64,000 nucleotides of DNA from Blattamonas nauphoetae. Lineage: Eukaryota; Preaxostyla; Oxymonadida. The position numbers and the translations under genes were made by a program. The notes beneath the pieces were generated by a model. That model worked only from the letters and a program-made list of their open reading frames with translations, searched no databases and was not told where the DNA came from. Below, piece by piece: positions 59,701-64,000 of this stretch (positions within the stretch are counted from its first letter, which is position 1; the number at the start of each line of letters is the position of its first letter). Location of the stretch: the NCBI GenBank assembly GCA_033064195.1, contig JARBJD010000145.1, forward strand, positions 1 to 64,000, in the 5' to 3' direction.

Positions 59701-61320
59701 TCATTTTTTGCACAAGGTGCGCTCCTCGTGTCGAATGGGAATGTGACGCTGACAATGTCGTCGTTCAGTGACAACACACCTGGTCATTCTGTGTTCACTT
59801 CAGCTCGCCGAAATGTGGAGTGTTCTGGAAATGGGAAGATCGTGATTCCGAGTTTGGGAGGAGGCGATGGATCGTCGGACAAGCTTCCTTCTGCCTGGAT
59901 GGCATTGAAAGACGAGTGTGTTGTGGAATCGACGATTGTGGAAGAGTACGAAGCGATGTTTGTTGCGAAACTGAACACTGCGAAAAGCAACGCCACACAT
60001 CACAGAAACAAGACATTCTCAGTGATGCTGGTTGGAGATTTGTTCATTCCCTGTGGACTCGGCCTCGAAATCTACGGAATCCTGAACAACACTCAGACAG
60101 AACCAGTTGTCCTTCCCTTCACCTCACTCACCCCTTCCGTCTGGAACGAAACCCAAATCAACATCACTCTGAACGAGACTGAACTGAACAAGCGCCTCGA
60201 TCCCGAAGCAGCTTGGCATGCTCGAATTGTGTTTGGGAAAGGCGGGTGCACAGACTCCATCCAACTGAAACTGACAGGCGCTGAGAAGAGACAAGCCGAA
60301 ACAGCTGAAGCCATGAAATGGCTTCTTCCACTGATCATTGCGTTGATCACCCTTCTCGTCATCATCATCTTTGTCGTCATCGTGTGCTGCATTCGCAAAA
60401 ACAGAAAGGAGAAAGACGAGCCGATCGTCGACAAAGAAATCGACGACCAAGAATTCGAAATGGAAATCAAGATGGCTGAAGTTGACCCTCCCAACGCCCA
60501 GACACTCGGCACGACCGCATTCGTGTTCGAAGAGAATGCACCCATCCAAAGCAAACTGCCGCCAAGCACAGACATCGACGGGCAGGAACATGGCGCGATT
60601 CCTGATGAAGAGTGTGAATTGGTGAGTGTGATTGGAGCGAACGGGGTGGAAGTCCCAATGTTTATCAGAAGGAAGGACACACTCTTCAACAGACTCCACA
60701 AGACCACCGACCCACTCCCGCTTGATGTGAAGGCTGTGCAGGCGAGAGTGGTGAAAGGTGTTGCGACACTTGCGGCGAAAGGGACATTCGATATTCTGAT
60801 GCGGAAGCTGTCCCCTCACTGCGTTCAACTGATCCAGAACGACGAGGTTGTGTTCAGAATGGACAATGGAAGTGCCACTGGGAAGGGAGGAAATGAAGTC
60901 ACCAGATGGCAAGCACCAGAAACGAGAACAGAGCAACTGGATCCAAATACAGCAGCTCTCACTCAGTCCACTCCCTCGCAAGCAGCAGTTTTTAGTCTTG
61001 GCCTGATCCTGCAGGAGATTGAGACTGGAACAATTCCGTTTGGCGAGCTTGACGCGCAGAACGCTCAGCGTCAATTGGGAAATGGACTCGCACCTCCGAT
61101 GATCGGGATTGAAGACGAGGAGTTCATTGAGATGATCCATCGCTGTCTCAATGTCAGTCCCGACGAAAGACCGAAATTTAAGGAGCTGGATGAGTTCTTC
61201 ACACAACGAAATGTCAATGACAAGTCGGCGTTCTCACAACTGAACCCGGAACAGCACAGAGCACCGCAACCCGACAGACAAAACGAACACTTCAACCCAA
61301 ACTCTGACACTGTGTTCTGA
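50776..61320 (+). CDS. Giant Pmp-repeat, membrane-span, pseudokinase protein
   Basis: One uninterrupted frame of 3514 residues. The N-terminus looks like a signal peptide (MFCFFLCLCVTTHPSQ). Residues about 50-3150 are Ser/Thr-rich with many Pmp-type turns (GGAI, GGSI, GGAL, GGVI with nearby F-x-x-C), which predicts a long right-handed beta-helix outside the cell. One membrane span lies at about 3182-3205 (LLPLIIALITLLVIIIFVVI), followed by a basic stop-transfer. The inner part (about 3296-3475) resembles a protein kinase C-lobe: RWQAPE, then VFSLGLILQEIETG, then RCLNVSPDERP. The ATP-binding lobe, HRD and DFG are not recognisable, so it is probably a pseudokinase. Three tandem units of about 611 residues fill the middle. 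A receptor or adhesin role is inferred. Confidence 0.85.
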   Translation: MFCFFLCLCVTTHPSQHLKDVISLPTPVMPLHTAPIYLNHSTLISDSFSFVEQNQEVIASGSTIITNDMNDASPFVLQFLNSTLSFTSIDFWTQNQLFHGSESTVLVSKAQITTISPDHLVVSNSATFSFKLCAFSISSPNSVTTGLLKTEYNWSGLQVISSRVTNVTMSHESCLTGDALTRSVQMISSQVLNLSTTTPTTAFSAAPSISAHGTSLVVGSDWVDTSNAFYGQIVGDLNSHSNMFFINNTHIRSIRTEWYSPSNAVITSREVLTASKTCTGDTFNGCHHVNTDASTQGGAFYVETNYLSISLTSCTFIACYADLGGAIRVTNKCRNDVTIDQCTFDGCYATDQTGAYRSHNFGPDTITNCKFNSCTGPQNGCLFFIYSSQVEVSGCTFTACTATTGTCSAIETITSTMLNVLVSNSSIINCDSKICPQMMFVDNCKFQSLVFHQCTTDNPEYGDVRGGAKHSDIPSYSSDHMPHFNTETAELDQTINFPPWKVTDLGVDENLCGFYDRKCLSVAYVLSLCIAKNKARTAYAMQVITLLDATHIIPAVPLGDQAITIQGLKTGSSFNTQFTSSDQAATFLSVTTGRFFVKDLHLLALSGGVFLEVAGTGQGKVTGCKMDTTTTGTMSTAFATLATGTLTIETSTFTGLTLSATALISATSGKLSIASSEFSQLSLVQNGVVTTSGTSVTVTDSHFSSNRNQNGDGGALSLTLGTANSLTVKTSSFKLDSATGRGGAVFVSTTSTVAQSDAVAPFLTYGWNDEVCSATLGENVLVSCSSVSTELASRKWTTLKPALPERNLITAERETFKIVDGTSSEKLLYHWYPHTSGEVHLHSVGEDHTNCGILQLACVTMETAMTNMKTMKVVLIDSAFVRSTDFQSTAATWTLRQSSGCSLTLQGDGQIQIASGANSALTLDTLTLGVGTLTSGRSTSLFSVAAGSLTFSNCQLTIPSTIPATLHPITITGGTLIITSGTVTLPTTLSSTLVKASAGTTTISEITFANSALSESLISGTGTLSVRNCSFSDLTSKSAISFTVGASQTLSIGESGKTTTFSDCSSSTDGGAICCFVKETGTLVVVSTSFSGCSSSGNGGSIFLSLTSTNSAQRTWDFDLRGASFSTDSAAKGAAVYVSGSFFETAITTSLFPSVSSSTTPTLFWGTDSKSTVSSSLLVYLVEIGNVVSVGGSNSHDIVDCGHFGVPCLTIGKGLERAIASSNTIQIKVHANSALKSSYSVASSLSVSIVGDVQTSNGYLTVSTVSSDTLIASVGSLSISQLAFTGTSDRSVSFLQLHSGASLSLTSCEFSGFISSVAGSIVSGTSSISNGLTLSDVAFSSCSSSLDGGVIVVTVSSSASLALSGSISFSDCSSGTSNGQKIHLTSSDLIAVLSDSGTGGILDSILPSVGSTGIFTSAEKNEFWGVETKEDGSSGSLLFFRHPHTTGAVHLHVDGEDHLHCGDTTLPCQSLAHSLSSMKSEKEVRLDSSLTLTAALMSSHVVWTLSASSTGSLSLTQNAQISLTASPTSTVTFSSLPLTAGSLTVDRSASLFSVAAGTLILSNCRLTLPSSIPSTMKFITVSSAGVFEMNSGTMSLPSSLKTSLISSNAGSVTLSVLSFSNSILSEAFITGTGTMSVKNCSFSALTSKSTISFTVGGSQTLSIGESGKTTTFSGCSSSTDGGAICCSVKETGTLVVVSTSFSGCSSSGNGGSIFLSLTSTNNAQRTWDFDLSDASIIPGTATLGSAVYVSGSYFETSITHDLFPSVVSSTDTELFWGRDSNSSVRSSLLVYLVEIENVVSVGGPNAFEIDDCGHFGVPCVSIGKGLLRVVPPSNSVRIEVHANSPLKSSYSVASSLSVSIVGDVQTSNGYLTVSTVSSDTLIASTGSLSISQLAFTGTTDRSVSLFQLSSGGSLSLTSCSFSGFSSSVAGSVVSGTSSVVDGLTLTNVDFSRCSSSLDGGVIAVTVSSATSLTLSGSVSFLDCSCGTTNGNKIHLTSSDLISVLANSGSNGILDSILPSVGSTGIFTSAEKNEFWGVETKEDGSSGSLLFFRHPHTTGAVHLHVDGEDHLHCGDTTLPCQSLAHSLSSMKSEKEVRLDSSLTLTAALMSSHVVWTLSASSTGSLSLTLNAQISLTASPTSTVTFSSLPITVGTITSGRTTPMFSVESGSLILSNCGLTFPTTIPATLNPITITGGTLIITTGTVTLPTALSKSFLSSTAGTTTISEVAFANSALSESLISGTGTMSVKNCSFSALTSKSTISFTVGASQILSIGESGKTTTFSGCSSSTDGGAICCFVKETGKLVVVSTSFSGCSSSGNGGSIFLSLTSANTAQRTWDFDLRGASFTTDSAAKGAAVYVSGSFFETAITTSRFPSVSSSTPDTLFWGSDENSTVSSSLLVYLLPISNIVTVGGTGAVDIDDCGHFGVNCASLPHSHGRIRESLPSTLVISVVDDLTMSGEVAHNVDKALSIEGTAPFSISLDSSAHFVITKGSLAFSNISFALSSPLSNPLFEITSSELSLDATTAFATTSAISFSRPLFLLNSDHLSLEQTTFSFVGTLTLTGTSLIVVNDGSLVIDACSIANVHSSSEGSVVNAHVTESGSLSVSQCTFSHCTSDGSGGVLQISCDEGVTSSSLLVNSTFDASCTCGASGKGEWVYVEGHDFVSLITPLNWKLTSTSLQSPLNDNLLSGEDLAEEVEDVNYRHITLLYFLLFFSNETIYSGANGRDAAGCGQMDRPCDTLAIAHTHLRNVDQDTLVVVESSELTNTMELGVEDFKLTRKSGETTVSVVVKENGMILNEHATSTSHSISIDHLVFNLSAATCSSFIKSNNGELSIASSSFEASLPIAFILLDLEGGQTTLSQTTILVSTTTGSLFKVSTGKLTVGSLLLTGLTFASPAIILNNGATASFTILELTDTETSTLITASNSTLELIFSKLIGKTSSAPSLNSEELCEWGTGFVILDNCTTEFSSTSFSFFAQGALLVSNGNVTLTMSSFSDNTPGHSVFTSARRNVECSGNGKIVIPSLGGGDGSSDKLPSAWMALKDECVVESTIVEEYEAMFVAKLNTAKSNATHHRNKTFSVMLVGDLFIPCGLGLEIYGILNNTQTEPVVLPFTSLTPSVWNETQINITLNETELNKRLDPEAAWHARIVFGKGGCTDSIQLKLTGAEKRQAETAEAMKWLLPLIIALITLLVIIIFVVIVCCIRKNRKEKDEPIVDKEIDDQEFEMEIKMAEVDPPNAQTLGTTAFVFEENAPIQSKLPPSTDIDGQEHGAIPDEECELVSVIGANGVEVPMFIRRKDTLFNRLHKTTDPLPLDVKAVQARVVKGVATLAAKGTFDILMRKLSPHCVQLIQNDEVVFRMDNGSATGKGGNEVTRWQAPETRTEQLDPNTAALTQSTPSQAAVFSLGLILQEIETGTIPFGELDAQNAQRQLGNGLAPPMIGIEDEEFIEMIHRCLNVSPDERPKFKELDEFFTQRNVNDKSAFSQLNPEQHRAPQPDRQNEHFNPNSDTVF
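53230..58000 (+). repeat. Tandem 1.83-kb coding repeat in the giant gene
   Basis: Three units follow each other with a period of 1830-1833 bp. The anchors are PHTxGxVHLH at about 53265, 55099 and 56932, and TDGGAICC at about 53977, 55810 and 57640. Long parts of units 2 and 3 are nearly identical (for example 55010-55260 and 56843-57100), while unit 1 is more diverged in its first half. Period length is a multiple of three, so the frame is kept. Confidence 0.85.
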
Positions 61321-62104
61321 TCACAACAACAGGACGCACACGTCGGTCTCACACTTCACGATCTATATTCCGTCAAAATGTCTCCCTTTTGATTGTTTTC
61401 TTTCTCATTTCTTTTCATGCGCGGGAGTTCGTTTCAACAGAACCAATTATGTTTTCTCACCAACAAACATGAGCCATCTTCACCAAACTCCTTTCCCTTC
61501 GAGTTCTCATGGACACTCTGCGATCATAACATCAACGATTGTCCCTCATTCACAACACTCCCCTCCTCTCAGCGGCTGATCGTTGTGTTCTTCACTCCTT
61601 CGCTTCTCTCCATGCACGCTCCACACGTGCCTCTGTATTTATCCGGAAAACTCCAACAGAAGAACCAATGATTTCAGAGCTGAGAATGTCATCATTTCGG
61701 CTGAAGATGGTTGTTGGTCATGTTTTCGTTGAACAACTCCATTTTTCATTTTGCTGCGGTTTTTCTGCTGCCAGCTGCGTGTTCTCCACTTTCTGTCATT
61801 TTCGCTCTGGTTCTGTTTCAAGACACATTCCTTTCTCTTTCTTTCCTGCTCTCAGAATTCCTCTGACAGCTCCAAGCTCTTCATTCGCCTTTCATACTAT
61901 TGCGGTCACTTCCCACGCGTTCACATCATCAGACACGCTCTCTTCACATGACACCCAAGACGCACCTCATCCAGACTCGGATCCATCTGAGTTGGTTCTG
62001 TTCTGCTTCGTCTGCGTTGAGCAAATCTTTCGACTTGTTTCGACTGATTGCCTTCCTTCCTTTTGCGACAAGTTCACTTCTTCTCACCCATTTCGCTACC
62101 ATTC
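61321..62104. other. Intergenic, no gene seen
   Basis: The stretch is pyrimidine-rich on the plus strand. Several frames are open (up to 189 codons at 61539-62108), but they are rich in Ser, Phe and His, as expected from CT-rich non-coding DNA, and they show no conserved block. Confidence 0.4.
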
Positions 62105-64000
62105 ATGACACACGTCACCTTTCAGCAGGTTTTCAATCTCATACATCCTCATTCCGTTTTCCGAGTGCTATCTAATGTTTTATTCAAACAACTCAATGCT
62201 GAGTATCCATCTTTGTTGGTTAACTGTCACGAAATTCACCCATAAGATTTGTTCATCGATAACGATCTTCAATGTTTGATGAGAAAGGAGATGGTAGATT
62301 GCTATGGAAGGAACTTTACATGATTTTTGATATCTTATTGATCCCCCATCCAACAATTCACAACCTCCTTAAGTGGGCTGGAATCACAGACGAAAACTGC
62401 GACTCTCTCAATTCTACTGAATGGTCAGTGCTCCTAAAATCGTACCAATTCCAACAGTATCGTCTTTGTCATCGTTTAAGATCGGTATTCGTTCTTAGTT
62501 GGCTTCGTGAGGTGACAGACAACAGTATTGACACAGATCGAAGCATCTCCTCAATCGTGAATCTAATGTCTTACCAAGGGACCAGGTCTGATTTATGCTC
62601 CTATTTTCTCAATTTGGTCTTCTGTTGTAGTATGGGTAAGGTGAACAAGCTCGTGAATTCATTCCTCTTCTTTCAAGGCGATCAGAACGGGATGAATATT
62701 GGAAATCTTGATGATCTTCGACAACTTTTGAAGGTTCACACCCTCTTTTTTACATTATTCGTTTCATTTCTCCGTGATTTCACGTCCTCATCACTCTTCA
62801 CAGATCTGCCAAATTGTCCTCTCACCCAAACGCCTCGACGATTACCTTGACTCCCTCGGAGACGTCCAGCCGAATCATCTGAAATTGTTTGAATTCATCG
62901 ATCTTGTGCAGCTCACTATCCCGATTCCTGACTTTGCGTTGAACCGCCAAGCCGTTCTGAAGAATGTGTGCATCTGTCAGCATTTTTTCACGTTCTCATT
63001 TTATTACTCAGCCTGACCTTGAAGGGGATCCCAAATACTTCATGTCAATGCACGACCTCCTGAATTACCTCGACTCTCAGTACATGCGCTCTGTGATGCT
63101 GGAAACAGGAAATATCCTCTCCACGCAACTCCAAGAAATGAAGAAAAAGCGCGAGAAAGTCCACACTATTGTCGAAGATCTCTCCAGCACTTTCAACACG
63201 TCAGGGCAGTCATCTCCTCTAAAATCAGCGTCGTCCAGTCGTGTCCACTCTCCAATCGCGGCCCTTCCATCTCCCTCAATTGGATACTCCCCCCTTACCC
63301 GCTCTTTCATCATCCCCTTTTCAGATGCTTCTGATCGTCAGCCAATCGAGCTTAGCCCGATTGTCCGAAACGAAACCGCCAAACCTTCGCATGCATTGTC
63401 CACGATTTGGCCTGACCAGACATTCGTTGCCAACGTCCTTGCACCATCTTCCACAGCGACCCATCGAGTTAGATCTGTCTCTCCTCGATTGTATCGACCA
63501 CGTGATCCCGTCCATGTCTACAAACCGAAAACAGCTGAAGCTCCGTTCGTTCTGGCTGATCCAAACGTGACTTATGGATTGCATAGAACGGCTAGCGAGG
63601 TTTTGGAGGAACAAAGGACAGCATATATGCCAAATCCAGTTCTGATCAAAACATCCGCGTTTCCTCACAAAATTCCAGATGTGCCAAGTTATTTGATTGT
63701 TGACCCAGATAATTCTGTGCTTGAACCTGAAGCGGGTGCTCTGATCGTCAGACCCACTCCGGAAGAACCTTGTGTATGCTTCTTCGCGTGTTTCATCAAT
63801 CCGAATCCTTTCCTTTCCTTTTCTCTCATTTCTCAGTCTGATCTCGGCCTTCTACCATCTGGTGTTGTTCGAGAGCCTGATCCACCCTTCATTGTTCCAC
63901 CATCCACCCAAAGCAAGACTTTTCGCGATCTTCACATCGACTCCATCGTCGAGAGCAAATTCATCCGAAGTGACGAACTTGAACGAGAAAGACTTCGTTC
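62105..64000 (+). CDS. Multi-exon EF-hand-like host gene, runs off the window
   Basis: A working start is 62105 (MTHVTFQQVFNLIHPHSV). An EF-hand-like loop follows (FDEKGDGRLLWKE near 62275), and a second calcium-loop-like stretch (GDQNGMNIGNLDDL) near 62680-62720. Introns with GT-AG borders that keep the frame are 62586-62630 (45 nt), 62734-62803 (70 nt), 62966-63011 (46 nt) and probably 63774-63836 (63 nt). The join between 62218 and 62275 is not resolved. After 63012 comes a helix (SQYMRSVMLETGN...LQEMKKKREK), then a long Ser/Pro-rich region that is open to the window end. A calcium-responsive scaffold is possible, but the family is not recognised. Confidence 0.6.

Noticed and set aside
61539-62108. 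189-residue frame upstream of the EF-hand-like gene
   Set aside because: It is Ser/Phe/His-rich, from CT-rich DNA, has no domain, and several shifted frames there are equally open.

Overview
The window reads as nuclear DNA of a protist, and the best guess is an anaerobic flagellate of the oxymonad (Preaxostyla) or parabasalid type. The pointers are very short GT-AG introns (31 to about 80 nt), the standard stop codons in use, a giant Pmp-like surface protein with a kinase-like tail, and large Polintons (Mavericks) of the kind known to be abundant in such genomes. The organism call is inference.

Positions 1 to about 48,240 are one pile of mobile elements nested in each other. Polinton A (right part only, ends at 3201) sits in the polymerase gene of Polinton B (in-window right part, 3202-21555). 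B is also split by a 7.8-kb TA-flanked DNA transposon (4233-12065) that carries decayed host-type sequence, including a Pmp-like piece and a dual-specificity-phosphatase-like piece, between long inverted repeats. Further on, a DIRS-like tyrosine-recombinase retroelement fragment (about 23045-24113) is split by a pogo-like transposon E (24116-46464). E's transposase gene is split by Polinton C (25892-46195, 6-bp duplication TTCCTG on both sides). C's polymerase gene is split by a second, intact-looking pogo-like transposon F (38494-40535). A foldback element of F's family lies at 47014-48236.

Polinton C shows almost the full gene set: a protein-primed family-B DNA polymerase with an HNH-like module, a DDE-type integrase, an FtsK/HerA-like packaging ATPase, two long related capsid-type proteins, two small glycine-rich amphipathic proteins and several conserved proteins of unknown role. 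Most of these genes are preceded, 6-13 nt before the ATG, by a T-rich motif of the form TTTTTTATTTTT. Polinton B has the same backbone, but its right end differs: it carries a phage-tail-fibre-like S74 chaperone gene and a different terminal repeat.

A family of 33-41 nt double-hairpin sequences is scattered through Polintons B and C. The core is GGGTTCGAAGCC and the ends are ACTC and AGAC. Two copies lie in frame inside coding regions at places where the sister Polinton has no such sequence. This is the least familiar signal in the window.

From 48,240 to the end the DNA is host-like: a three-exon gene of unknown function (48271-48895, minus), remnants of one or two host genes, a 3514-residue Pmp-repeat, single-membrane-span, pseudokinase protein (50776-61320), and a multi-exon EF-hand-like gene that runs off the window (62105-64000).
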